A stretch of 64,000 nucleotides of DNA. Origin: Spizellomyces sp. 'palustris'. Taxonomy: Eukaryota; Chytridiomycota; Chytridiomycetes; Spizellomycetales; Spizellomycetaceae. The DNA is taken from NCBI GenBank assembly GCA_006535965.1, contig QEAR01000051.1:78483-142482 (forward strand). Reading direction: 5' to 3'. Below, piece by piece: positions 13,473 through 24,296 of this stretch (within the stretch, counting starts at the first letter, position 1; each line of letters starts with the position of its first letter). A program made the position numbers and the translations under genes. Under the pieces are notes generated by a model. It saw only the letters and a list, made by a program, of their open reading frames with translations. It was not told the DNA's origin and did not search any database.

Positions 13473-16405
13473 TCATCGCGCGACCCCTCTGACACGTTTC
13501 CATCGATTGGCTCCTGCACAAAGTTGCTCAGTCAGTGATTCAATGTTCTTGTACATTTCATCATCATCAAAGTTGCCTATAAATAATATTAGTGTATCGA
13601 TCTTTTAAGACCAACTTTGCTAACGTACCTCCAAGTGAAAGCGCAGCCTTGTCCCCAAATAATCCATCCAATCGATCAAACTGGATCATGTAAGCGGGTG
13701 ACGACGCTGCTGCATACTTGTGGTTGCGTCGCGAAGACTCCGGCGTGACTACGAGCGTCCAGATGGAGGGCTCGAAGCTGTTGTGCAAAGATAAGACTTT
13801 CAAGTGGCTCATGTAACCAGCCACAGTTTCCGTCTTACCCCGCTACCATCCCTGTCAACGCCTTTCCAGTCTCACTCGAGAAACGCGGGAGAGCCAGTCG
13901 GTACATCACCGTTGCTGTTGGGTCAACACAATTTGTCTCTCCCTCGTCTGAACCTCCGGCGTAATATTCGAGCGCGGCCTGTACCAACGCGCGCATCCCC
14001 TCCGTGGGCATTTGGAGGACATTTGTTTTGACTAAGCTCCATAATTCCACGATACGGTGCAATCGACGCAGCCTATTGACTTGTTCATCCAAGGGTAGAG
14101 TTGCATCCACAAAGGCATCCTTCAGCATCAGACATGTTAAGAGTGCTGCATTAGACGTACAAGGAAATATGCAAGATTACCAGTTGATCCCAGCTCGCCA
14201 CATCATTTTCTACACTAGACCGGTTAGCACGGCCAGCAGGGAGAATCAGCGAAATCGGTTACATACTTATCAAATGGTAGAAATAATCTCTTTTGAGCTT
14301 CCATATCCCTATCTCCACCATCAGCTCCAGTGGTTGTTCCAACCAGTAGTCAAAAGTACGGCTTATCGCTTCCTTTTGTTCGTCAAAATCTGGAGCCGTT
14401 TGCATCCGGACCAGTTTATAACAGTCGCGAATAATCCGAGCAAAACTGGAATGATTCGCTTTATTAACCTATAATTAGTCAGCTTGTGCCGTCGAAGCAG
14501 CAGAGAAGTGTAAAAGACATCGTTACCATTGGTTGCAAACGTCCGGTTTCCAACTCTTCTATGACGGCAGTAAGTGCAATTGCGAGATCATTACGATTCA
14601 TCGCCACTTCTACAACAAAAGGTGGCATCAGACACAGTTTTGTTTCCCTGTTATCCTACGTTACCATGAGTAAATTTCCAAAAGCGCTCCGGGAAGTCTA
14701 GATCGGGTCGCGGGGGTAATGCACTAGAGGCATCAAGATCGAAGGTGGTGTTCGCGCTTTCAGCTGACGACTCGCCTATCACAAAGCCTTCATCTTTGAT
14801 TTCTATTAAACCATGCATATCTTCAGCAACAGAGATTGAGCTAGAAGTAAACAGTAGTGAAGATACACACGCTTTACCCACTCATCGACTAGATTCGATG
14901 ATATCCTGGCTTCTTGGGCGCCCTCTAATTCGCATTCGCTGTCGGGCCAGTCATCACGGCAACGAATGCCATCCCATTCCATTAACTTTGTTAGCTCTTT
15001 AAGCAGAGGGGCGGTAGGCAGATGATTTTCAAAATCAATTCCTCCGAACACATTCCTGATTTTCTAGAACGACCCGTGAGCTCTAATGGAAGCACTGCTG
15101 CTGTATGGGACTTCGATCATACCACGGTGATGTGCCCCGAAGGTGGAGGAGAGGATATCAGCTTTTGCACCCCTCTCCAACCCACTTCCATCACGATTGA
15201 GCTGAGGGGACTATCAACAGACGACTATGAAGAAAGAAGAAATGAGCGGCACCGTCTATTTCAAGAATCTCGCTGAGAACAAACCTTGAAAAGGGTCTCG
15301 CTGAGAATGTCATATTTGGCGGAAATATGAAAATCCAATGGGTCCTGCAAAGTGTGATCGTTATCGCTCTGCTGCTTTCTATACATAACCTCTCAATTGA
15401 CAGATTACCCACGCATGCACGGTCCAGATTGAACCCATCATAGCAGTCCTCCAGGATGGCTTCAACGGAGGGCGGAGGTGTGCAACCCTGCTCCGCTTCC
15501 TTTGCGACCCAGCCTGAAGACGTGCAGGCATATAAGGATAGCATGAAAGGAGGCTCAGCTGCCACTTTGTCGCGGAACGCACCTTCGCTACTCTCAAGAT
15601 GATACAATTTGTACTGAGATCCCTTCTGCAAAGGAAGGGCTTCAATCCCCAGATATCCTTTTTTAGGAGCTCCCGAGTCATCAGGTTCGTGATATAATAT
15701 AATTATAGGAAGAAATTGCGTTGTATTCGTAGTAGTCGACGGTTGGTGCCTACAGTACAGAGATAGGAGATATCTGATGTTTTCAGGTATTACAACCACG
15801 GTCAGATTTGATCGGTCTTCAAAAGACACTTCCGTACGTACCTCGCATCATCGGTGGGTATCGGCGTTGACATGTCTCTACATGGTGGAATTTGCCACTC
15901 ACACGTGGCTGATGATGCGGAATGAAAACCACTGAGATATGATGTCCTGTCATTATGTCGGGGTCCAACATCCAAACAGTCTATGCGCGTGAGGGGCAAG
16001 GCGACGACCTAAACAATAGAATACTGAGCACCAAAGTAAGGATCACATTATCATCCGCAATCAAGCAACCTTTGTGTCTTCATCGAACGGCTCGCGGCGC
16101 TTCGTTGCGAGAAAGAAAGGCTTCGGGCCAAATGCGTCGCATAATGGATGCGATATGCCAGGACGAATATGCCATATCCAATTATCTTCAAAGGCAAGTC
16201 CATTTAATACCTAGCGGAGATGTTTACAGGTGCGGGTGCTAGTGAGTCTACTGAAAGCCGAGACTGAATTCCCACGCGGGGCAACAAATACCTCTGGCTG
16301 ATCCTCTGCCATTTGCTGACAAGATGCCAAAATGTCCCAGAGTCTGGACACGTCCTGATCCAAGGCCTCTTCTACATGGGTTGATGTCAATTCCGCGGAG
16401 AGCAT
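13473..16405 (-). CDS. ZWILCH: Zwilch, RZZ kinetochore complex subunit
   Basis: Fourteen small exons: 16405-16292, 16210-16070, 16008-15842, 15749-15413, 15344-15285, 15224-15123, 15063-14871, 14820-14665, 14609-14527, 14468-14267, 14209-14181, 14119-13839, 13777-13629, 13576-13473; about 705 aa. The C-terminal half follows animal Zwilch closely: RPDLDFPERFW, then a helix ending ELETGRLQPM, then LELMVEIGIWKLKRDYFYH, DVASWDQL, and LPLDEQVNRLRRLHRIVEL. Zwilch is the middle subunit of the Rod-Zwilch-ZW10 complex, which builds the kinetochore corona and recruits dynein and the checkpoint proteins. Exon ends at 15413 and 14871 use weak donors (GTGGGT, GTGTGT) and were set by phase. The stop lies 216 bp from that of CDC45 (convergent genes). 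Confidence 0.88.
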
Positions 16406-16703
16406 TTTTGAAATTTAGCGAGGAAAACGGTCCTAGATGCCCGCGATCGTCAAAAACACAAGTCTGAACCAGGCGGACAACCCCCAACCCCGAACTCATT
16501 CCATCCGGAGCCAATGCATCGCATGTGATGTGTTGTCATGGTGATAAGCGTTTCGACAGTCCCACAACTTTCGAGAGCACACAAGAGACCCTTTGTAGAC
16601 TTGTAGCTTTGTACCTTTCCGACTTTCGGGGCCTACTTTCCTCCTTGTGCCCATAACGTAACCCAGCAAGCAGTTCAAGCTCCGCGCAACGCGCACTATA
16701 GAC
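16406..16703. promoter_or_regulatory. shared promoter region, ZWILCH / FAR1-like gene
   Basis: 298 bp between divergent start codons, so both promoters must lie here or in the leaders. No TATA box is obvious on either strand. Confidence 0.55.
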
Positions 16704-18008
16704 ATGGTGGAGTCCCCGCGACCTGCTCTGTCCTTTGTTCAAATGATGACGGCCCCTCTCGGTCCCAACCAAAATAGAGAAACTGGCAGTGAGGCTAATG
16801 GGCAAGCCGAGTCGCCCGTACCTCCATCTAACGGCACCCGACCGTTTTCACCTGTTTTACTCAGCGACCCTTACTCGGGGCTGGAAGCCGAAACCAGTAA
16901 TAAGGAGGAGTTGGAAAAGCCCCTCACTGAGCGAGAACCCATAAAGCAGCTGCCAAGCATTCATTCCGTTCATCCTGGGCCGCATCGTCTTCCTCCTGTA
17001 CCTCAAAGTCACTACTTTTCTCCAACCCCTAGTTTTGGCTCATTACCAGCACTTCTCCCACCTCCAGCAGCAGGACCGCAACAACACTACCCAGCACCAC
17101 AATACCAGCGACAGGCTTTTGAGCGATCGCCGTTTCCGGTCTCTGCGTATCCTGGATATGGGCCGGCCTACCTTCCTTCATTTTCCCCGCAGTATGCCCC
17201 GTCTACAGTCAAGCTGGAACAGTCGTCAGAGCAGCAAGAGAATGGCATGAGGCAACCAGATAGACAACTACATCCAGCACCAGCCTCTGTGTCCGGACAG
17301 ACCCTTGCAACGCCACCGCTCGAGCCTCAGGCGCAAGAACGACGAAATCACGACGATCCTCTCGGACCAACACCACATACTAATTCATGGGATCGATTAC
17401 CTGAACACCCGCCTTATCTTGCTTCTCAATCAGCACACTACCCCAGTCGTCCCGAATTTGCTGCATCAGGAAATCCAGCCTATGTTTATCCGCCTACCGT
17501 GGATCCTCGGTCAACACCATATGCATCACCCATGTTCTTGTCGGCTCAAGAACGCTCGTCACCCGCTATTGCCGCTCCAGCCGCCGAAAGTACCTCTGGC
17601 ACGGCGGTACCTCCTGCATACCTATATCCCCCTTTTCCAGCGTCATCCACAGAAACCCGTTATTACACAGCGCAGGAATTCAAAAATGCCATCATTAGTC
17701 GAACCTTTGATAAGAAAGAAGTCGCTCTGGATTTTATTAAAGAGGAGGCGCAAAAGTTTGGTTTTTCCGTCTTGGTACGAACAAGTAAGCCTGACTACGT
17801 GGTCGTTATATGCAATTGCGGCAGGAGATTGAAGAAATTGCAAACCGAGAGGAAGAGAAATCGGCGCTTTAAGACGGCAATGACCGGTTGTGAATGGCGT
17901 ATTGTTCTGTTTCGAAACAGGAACATAGGGGGAGGTTATGAATTTCGGGCGACACCAAAGATGGAGCACAATCATCCTCTGCCGGTGATACCGCCGTCTT
18001 CAGTTTGA
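16704..18008 (+). CDS. FAR1 / WRKY-GCM1-type zinc finger protein, likely transcription factor
   Basis: Single exon, 434 aa. Residues 1-310 are low-complexity and rich in Pro, Ser, Gln and Tyr, as in many fungal regulators. The last 120 residues form a FAR1-like DNA-binding domain: a helical start (YTAQEFKNAI, then EVALDFIKEEAQKFGFSV), followed by the metal ligands CNC, GCEW and the final HNH in MEHNHPL. The spacing C-x-C ... C ... H-x-H is that of the WRKY-GCM1 superfamily, which includes plant FAR1/FHY3, MULE transposase-linked domains and fungal Aft1-like factors. No transposase core follows, so this looks like a regulator rather than an element. Target genes unknown. Confidence 0.75.
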   Translation: MVESPRPALSFVQMMTAPLGPNQNRETGSEANGQAESPVPPSNGTRPFSPVLLSDPYSGLEAETSNKEELEKPLTEREPIKQLPSIHSVHPGPHRLPPVPQSHYFSPTPSFGSLPALLPPPAAGPQQHYPAPQYQRQAFERSPFPVSAYPGYGPAYLPSFSPQYAPSTVKLEQSSEQQENGMRQPDRQLHPAPASVSGQTLATPPLEPQAQERRNHDDPLGPTPHTNSWDRLPEHPPYLASQSAHYPSRPEFAASGNPAYVYPPTVDPRSTPYASPMFLSAQERSSPAIAAPAAESTSGTAVPPAYLYPPFPASSTETRYYTAQEFKNAIISRTFDKKEVALDFIKEEAQKFGFSVLVRTSKPDYVVVICNCGRRLKKLQTERKRNRRFKTAMTGCEWRIVLFRNRNIGGGYEFRATPKMEHNHPLPVIPPSSV

Positions 18009-18412
18009 ATGGCGTTTGAGAGAGTGGGCATAGCATAATCTCTTGCTCTTTCTTCTCGATCGTTGGCGTTGTTCGACCTATTTTTCTTTTATCTGTATAT
18101 CCTTTGCGTCAAGTCTGTTCCATTCACATACAATAGAGTTTAGTCGACAGTTTGATAAAGTTAACCGAGTTTAGCTTTCTATGAGATATATTTAGTACTT
18201 TTCCATTCCAACACTGCATGGCCCAGCTACCTGCTCGTCACCATCCCATTAAACAAAAAACCGTACAGCAAATGAATGCTCCAGGCATCCAAAAATGATA
18301 TGAGGTCGGATATTGCCAGCACCGGCGTCTTCAATCCTCATCAAGATCGCTTTCACCAATCAAGCAAATGAGGGATAAACGGTAGCCTTCTCATTCAACA
18401 ACACTGCTTAGC
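18009..18412. other. intergenic, convergent 3' ends
   Basis: Between the stops of the FAR1-like gene and tropomyosin. T-rich 3' sequence; no gene seen. Confidence 0.5.
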
Positions 18413-19278
18413 CTACAAATCCTCCAGACCCTTCAACGTCGAGTCAAGCTCCTGCTTAACGACATTGTACTTTTGGGTCATGTCATCCAGTCGCTTTTCG
18501 AGGTCAGACTTTTCGGCATCAAGTTGTTTTGCTTTGCGTTCAGCATGTTCTACACTGAGTTCGAGGCCACGGGATCTGCGACATAGAGATTAATATAGCT
18601 GTTACGCGCTCGATGTCATACGCTACGTACTTTTCAGTAGCATCTCGCAAGTCTCGTCCCTTGTCTTCCAATTGCTGCTCCAGCATTTGGACTTTACGTT
18701 GGAGGGTTTCCACTTGGGATTCCTCCTTGTCACCTTCCACCTTCTTGAGTTTAACCTTTGCGCAAAGATTTAAGAATCTAGTTAGCATAAAGTGTTTCAT
18801 GGCCATCCATAATAGGCGGCGAGAGTAGAAGACAGGTAAGTGGCCAATGTTGCTCTACCTCCTCGACTCGCTTCTCAGTACGATCCAAGTTCTCTTGAAG
18901 AAGAGTGACTTTGTTGTTGAGACTTTGCAATTCGGTTTCCCGCTTTGCAAGTTCTTCCTTGAGCTGCCTGACTTCGGCTTCCGCCTTCTCAGCTCGTGAG
19001 TGGTGGGACTCCGACTCGACACGGAGCTTCTCGAGTTTCTGCGCCAGATAAGAGTACCAGGTTAACTAAATTGTTCAGCTAAAGCGTACGTGGCCATGAA
19101 TTTCATAGTCAGCCCCGCTTCCCAAGCAAACTCGTTTCAGATCTCCCACACGACAATGGAACTCGGTAATCCCACGGCCATCGCATCCAAGAAAAGCGCG
19201 TCGTGCTTTCCAGGCAGCCACTCGGCCCCACTTTGCGTGCTACACGTATGCAAGACGTACCTCCTTAATCTTGTCCAT
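18413..19278 (-). CDS. TPM1: tropomyosin
   Basis: Four exons: 19278-19261, 19038-18859, 18755-18631, 18575-18413; 161 aa, the usual length of fungal tropomyosin. Exon 1 encodes only MDKIKE, the conserved N-terminus that must be acetylated for head-to-tail polymerisation. The whole protein is an uninterrupted heptad coiled coil (KLRVESESHHSRAEKAEAE, then LQSLNNKVTLLQENLDRTEK, then VEHAERKAKQLDAEKSDLEK). It coats formin-made actin cables and the cytokinetic ring. Intron 1 (222 bp) is long for this genome. Confidence 0.95.
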
Positions 19279-20065
19279 TGTGAATGACTAAAGAGGGAAA
19301 GTAGCGGGGAGAGCCGTGTGAAATAAAAAAAAAAAGATGGACGTGTGTGTGATGATTGAAGAGAAGCAACCGAACGTGTTCTTTTGCATGCATTTGTTAT
19401 TCCACGCCCAAAAGCGGCAGCCACGGACCGACATGTGGCACGGTGACTTTTTCAGAATACGATATTGGACATGGCTTGCATCATCAGTGAATGGAAATCG
19501 TTGAAAGGCAAATAAGCGGGAGCGTAGAGAAGATCAGGCGCCATTACCCAGAGGGAGACACTAGTAGCATGCTCCAGAAGGGAGGGCATCAGAAGAAACT
19601 CGTTGCGAGAAGCTTGCAGATGGAGTTTGGAGCATGATATCTGTTTTCCAGGCCCACGGCTGCATTGGCTGTCAACTTGCTGAGGCGCGGCAATTCACCG
19701 AGGGGTTTCTATTTCCTTCAAACCTTATTCAGCATGTGTCGTCTATGTATACTCGATTCTTTCGCTAAATTGCCAGCGCATCTGCAAAGAGGCAACAAGC
19801 TTCCAATCCTGGGCAATCTGTCATGAATGCTTTTGTTCACCAAGGTTTCAAACCGGGTAGTTGCAAAATCCGGTGTGGAAGAACTCTTCACAGTGTCATC
19901 GCTGTTGGACTTCACCGCGATACTTTGATCCCGTATGGCATGTGTTCTGTCTTCCACGTTTGCGAACGCTTTCGTAATAAGCCCAGCCGTTGTCGAGGCA
20001 ACCAGTCTGAATCTGAAGGTTGGATTATTCAGGAATAGAGATCATGCCGCGGGAACTTCAGGACC
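19279..20065. other. 787-bp intergenic region, divergent promoters
   Basis: Between the start codons of tropomyosin (minus) and the dioxygenase (plus). Several short ORFs on both strands, none with family features. Nothing else seen. Confidence 0.5.
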
Positions 20066-21055
20066 ATGGCAATATACTACGTTCTGGGGATCACTGTTCC
20101 TGATCTTGCAGATCAAGAGATCTGGAAGCTTCCGTCACTCGATCTCAACAATGCTGGAATACAAGTTCATTCCCAGAAAGGTCATGATGGCGTTTTGCTC
20201 CTGGAATGCTCAATAGAAAACAATAATGAGACTCACCTGTTGGGAGCTTTCCAATCGATACCTGTAGTCTCAGATGCGGAGATTTACGTCTCGGCTCCTT
20301 GTCGAATACCTATCAAAAAGTGGGATCTTGCGTCGCTGGACTTGGGGGCTGCAGGTCAACAACTGTTTGCGGAGACGGGGCTAGGGATATACTTGAGAGG
20401 GGTATCAAATGAGCAGTTAGTAGCGCTTGAGGACATTTGCAATAGTCGCATTGCGGATGCGCATTCGCGGCTACAATCCTATCACGACATTGACGTTGGT
20501 TCACAACAGTTTGCATTTAGAGAATTGGGAAGTCGAGGAAAACAAAGATTTGATTTGATTTTACCCGAAAACAATCCTGCCATTGGACAGGTTGTTCAAT
20601 CGGGGCCTTGGGTTCCGCTAATACGCCAGGTACTGAACCTTACGGACACCGCAACGCCTCTTCCATGTTTGGTCAGCGTCGTATATTCCCTGCCGGGCGC
20701 TGATACCCAAAGTTGGCACGCTGATGGCCCTCCGTCAAGGCCGCCATCACGTCCTTACGCCGTTTGCGTCTTCTTACCGCTTATTGACCTTACCTGTGAA
20801 ACCGGCTTCACCCAGTTCTGGCCAGGTTCTCATACGGATGCCGGTTTGCTTGGTTTTGGGCCCGCTGCCGAAGTCTGCGGGGCGACCGTCGACGGAATGG
20901 TCAGCAAAGGCGATGCTGTGATATACGACTACGGGCTCCTTCATAGAGGAATGGGAAATACAAGTAATATGCGGAGACCTGTGGTTCAAATGGTCTATCA
21001 TGTGCCTGGCTGGCAAGACAGGAAGAATTACGGACGAGAAAGCTTGTTTGCTTAA
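20066..21055 (+). CDS. phytanoyl-CoA dioxygenase (PhyH)-like Fe(II)/2-oxoglutarate oxygenase
   Basis: Single exon, 329 aa. The C-terminal 200 residues carry the PhyH double-stranded beta-helix: the HxD iron ligands in SWHADGP (about residue 218), the GFTQFWPGSH strand, and the distal His in GLLHRGMGNTSNMRRP with the Arg that binds 2-oxoglutarate. The first 110 residues are not recognised. PhyH-family enzymes hydroxylate acyl-CoAs or small natural products; the substrate cannot be told from sequence. No peroxisomal PTS1 at the C-terminus (SLFA). Confidence 0.85.
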   Translation: MAIYYVLGITVPDLADQEIWKLPSLDLNNAGIQVHSQKGHDGVLLLECSIENNNETHLLGAFQSIPVVSDAEIYVSAPCRIPIKKWDLASLDLGAAGQQLFAETGLGIYLRGVSNEQLVALEDICNSRIADAHSRLQSYHDIDVGSQQFAFRELGSRGKQRFDLILPENNPAIGQVVQSGPWVPLIRQVLNLTDTATPLPCLVSVVYSLPGADTQSWHADGPPSRPPSRPYAVCVFLPLIDLTCETGFTQFWPGSHTDAGLLGFGPAAEVCGATVDGMVSKGDAVIYDYGLLHRGMGNTSNMRRPVVQMVYHVPGWQDRKNYGRESLFA

Positions 21056-21594
21056 AGGGAGCCATGAATCAATGCATTCTCTGCAGCGCCAAACTGCTCC
21101 CTTTCAGGCGGAGGTTGTAGTTTCCTATGATAGAAACAAACACTCGGACACTGGCTTAAGGTCTACCCAATGGCACCGGCCCCCCAATGCGAGCTACGCA
21201 CATGTCACAGTAATGCAAAGCTCAACGATCGCGCATATTGAGATATGGAGATGAATATACATGTTTCGATACGGCCTCATTCGAACGAGTGGTTACTTGT
21301 CCTGTGGATTTTCTGTGGCGACATTTGCCAAGCTGCAAAGTTTGTTATTATGTGGGTAGGACGCTTCCGATGCCCAAGGTTTTTGCCTCGTAGGGGTGAT
21401 CCCTAGCCTTAGACAAGGGCGGGAAATTCTAGATCAGGATGAATCCTCGTTCAATCGCAGCATATTATTAAATTGTCTAAAATAAAATCCCAGTGCATTC
21501 TCTGATCCTAAAGTCACCTGCAGAGAGTGCCCTAGTCTAAACTTACTTTCAAGCGCATGCTTCACGCCACATGCGCCAAAGAACCCCCCTCGGC
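21056..21594. other. intergenic, convergent 3' ends
   Basis: 539 bp between the stops of the dioxygenase and the second seven-transmembrane gene. No gene or repeat recognised. Confidence 0.5.
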
Positions 21595-22748
21595 TCAAGA
21601 GGTCTCAAGCAGCGGTTCCCCCGACTTTTTCGTGTCAGCCGACTTTTGTAAATCGCCGCTTCTCCCTCGTAGACCGGTCCCCCTCCCTTTATTAAATCCG
21701 CTAAGCACTTGAACGATAGTGTACAAGTATACCAAATTCGACGCATAGTACAGTCGAATAAAAAGTTGACCCAGTACGAGCGAAATGGTTGTATACAGGG
21801 CCACAATAACTCCGACCAGTACGATGCCCAAGAGGAACGAGAGACCGATGAAAAACACCAAAACTCGAGTTGCGTTCTTTTGGACGGGACTTATGTTCGC
21901 GTGGAGGTCTCGCCATAGCTTGCTGATCAGGTAGATGGATACTCCAGAGATTACCGAGTCACTTAATAAGATCCAAACGACCACCGGCGCAGTGCCGTAG
22001 CTATAGAAAATATGAGTATAGAAGATAAGGAGGTATACCGGAAAATCTAGGTAATTAAGAGCATATGGAAGACTTTTACGCACCTGAACGATGATCCATA
22101 CACCACATACTTGGCAATTGCGAGCTGATTGTACATCTCAACCGGGAGCAGATCAATGATGATTGTCAAAATCACGCCGATCAACCAAATTATCATGCTG
22201 AGGATCTGCAGCCGTAGACAAATCGGCTCGTTGTACCATCTCCTTGTCATGGATTTGAAAGACAAAAATCGTTGCATTGCGAGAACGGTATTGAATATGC
22301 CGCCGGTGATGTTGAATATCAAGGCTAATTTTCCACCCTTTGTCCAACTAGTGGTGCAATTACACTGAACAGGTAAGATGCTTGCTGTGAGGAAGAAGAT
22401 GTCGGAGATACTATAGCAAAACGCGGTAAGATATGATGCTTTTCTCATTCCAGAGTTGACAAGATTAGCCTACCAGAGAGAAATCCAGCAGATAACAAGC
22501 AACATATTGAAGATCGTGCGCTTCCTGTTCCAGCTGACAGTGATACCCCAAGTTAAACAACTGTCTGACATGCCAGAAAGTGAACCACGTCACCCAACTG
22601 GGATCTAGATGGACGCCTACCTCCATGCCGTAAATGCTATAATTACCAAACTGAATGCTAAGGAAACAGTGGACACGCCAACTGCTGTATACTGGGAGTG
22701 ACCTCTTGGCTCATCGGAAACGTATTTCTCGGCGTCGTTGGTGCCCAT
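21595..22748 (-). CDS. seven-transmembrane protein B, function unknown
   Basis: Four exons: 22748-22621, 22560-22474, 22410-22084, 22000-21595; 315 aa. A 20-residue hydrophilic N-terminus is followed by seven hydrophobic segments, including VGVSTVSLAFSLVIIAF, IFNMLLVICWISLCISDIFF, ALIFNITGGIFNTVLAM, QILSMIIWLIGVILTIII, VVVWILLSDSVISGVSIYLI, VLVFFIGLSFLLGIVLVGV and LYYASNLVYLYTIV. The C-terminal tail is basic (KGRGTGLRGR). It has the topology of a receptor-like protein but no recognised motif. The acceptor of exon 2 (at 22561) was chosen by phase and hydrophobicity of the result. Confidence 0.7.
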
Positions 22749-23333
22749 AGGGTTGCAGTTTGGCGCTTTTAATGCAATGTCTCGGTGTCTCGTCTGGTGT
22801 GGGGCCTGTCAGGAACAGGGAGGAAACCCTAGGGTGCCATTTTTAAGGTGAGGATTAAATGGAATCACACATCCAAACAATGGCCAGCTTGAAAGGGTCA
22901 AAGATAGGGTCATGTTGCTATGAATACAAATACCGAGCTTTAAATGGTAATCCTCTGAGGGGTTCTAGTAGAAAGAAAGGATATCAAAGGCAACAAGCCG
23001 TATTCAACCCTTGCAAAGCCTTTCTGGGGGTTCTGCTTACAAAAAGTACCTTGCGGCGCTCAAAACAAACGGATGATCCAACAGCACGAGATACGCGTGA
23101 CTAAGCCGCAAAAAAATAAACTTTAGAAATCTTGTGCATTTTCGGACAAAAAGTTTGAAGTTCTATGCAAAATTTGCAAAGGATCTTTCCAGACAAAAGC
23201 CACTCCATGACATACGCGCGCAGCCTTCCTTTTTTCTCTCGAGACAATTCCCCTTTATAAAGAGCATTTGTCGTTTCCCGTCGCCCATCGTCGAAACTTT
23301 TTTTTTTCCTTCCACTCGAAACCACCGTCAATC
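22749..23333. promoter_or_regulatory. divergent promoter region with TATA box for the CFEM-like gene
   Basis: 585 bp between divergent start codons. On the plus strand TATAAA stands at 23256-23261, 73 bp before the ATG at 23334, followed by a long polypyrimidine leader that is typical of strongly expressed fungal genes. No gene seen in between. Confidence 0.6.
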
Positions 23334-23908
23334 ATGAAATCAATCGTTGCGTCGACTGCGCTCCTCGTCCTTGGTGCTATTGCTGGAGTGCAGGCACAAA
23401 ACTCTACCAGCGTCTGCGCAGCTCCGTTGCCATTCGCGGAGGTCGGTGGTGCTATGTAATTGCGCGCGTTTTCAGGGCTGCGCATTAACTTGGAGTTTTC
23501 CTTTTCGTATAGTGCTTGGACAAGACAAATCAACTCGCCGCTACGTGCAGCACTGATCTTGCGTGCCAGTGTCGGACCTCCAACGTTTACGTGTTCTGCT
23601 ACGTCAACTTTTGTGGCGGAGTTGGTTCCCCTCACCCGGACTACCCAGCAGCGACATGCAAACGAAACCAGGTCTGCGCACAGGCCTCGCAAAATATAAC
23701 TCAACCAGGATGGTCAGGTTCTTGCAGCAATATTCCCACCAACGGAAATGGGACTACATCCCCCGGCAATGGTACAACCGGTAACAACACTGGGAACGGA
23801 AACAACAATAGCACGAGCGGCAAATCCAGTAGCGCAGCCGTGTTTACGCGGGTGGGCCTCAGTGGATTTGTGGTCGCCGCTGTGACCGGATCAGCCTTTT
23901 TGCTCTGA
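23334..23908 (+). CDS. small CFEM-like, GPI-anchored surface protein
   Basis: Two exons, 23334-23441 and 23513-23908; 167 aa. Signal peptide MKSIVASTALLVLGAIAGVQ; then a module with ten cysteines (SVC, AEC, ATC, LACQC, FCYVNFC, ATC, QVC, SCS); then a Gly/Asn/Thr/Ser-rich, N-glycosylatable stretch; and a hydrophobic C-terminus (VGLSGFVVAAVTGSAFLL) that fits a GPI-attachment signal. The arrangement PFAEC...TDLACQC resembles CFEM domains, although CFEM usually has eight cysteines. The donor used (GTCGGT) is poor but keeps frame; a better-looking GTAATT at 23456 does not. Confidence 0.7.
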
Positions 23909-24296
23909 GTGTCGCTTCTAGCGTGGGAGAATAACCTTGAAATAGAGTCTTTACCTTGTTCTACGTAGTCTGTCTGTTTATGTATTTACATAGTACCATA
24001 GTTGTCCAATCGCAAATAAAGTCATGGCATACAGTACCTTCAGAAGATCCCTGGATATAAGCCATTTGCAGCAGTACGTTCTCTTTGCTCATAAAACAAG
24101 CTATTCTGTTCATCTTTGGGGTAATTACTACTAAAAATTACAAGAACGCCAACTGCTACACATGAAATACAACTACAAAGATATTTGGGTGACAAAATGT
24201 GCACATGTCGTTTAAAGTCCGGTGTATCTCCCTCTCCCTCCACTAAAGACGCCGCGAAGTCGGCCTACAAGCGATGGTCTCGGCTCAACCCTGAGG
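23909..24296. other. intergenic, convergent 3' ends
   Basis: 388 bp between two stops; AT-rich, no gene seen. Confidence 0.5.

Noticed and set aside
16704-18008. Mutator-like (MULE) transposase
   Set aside because: Only the FAR1-type DNA-binding domain is present; no DDE transposase core, SWIM finger or terminal inverted repeats were seen.
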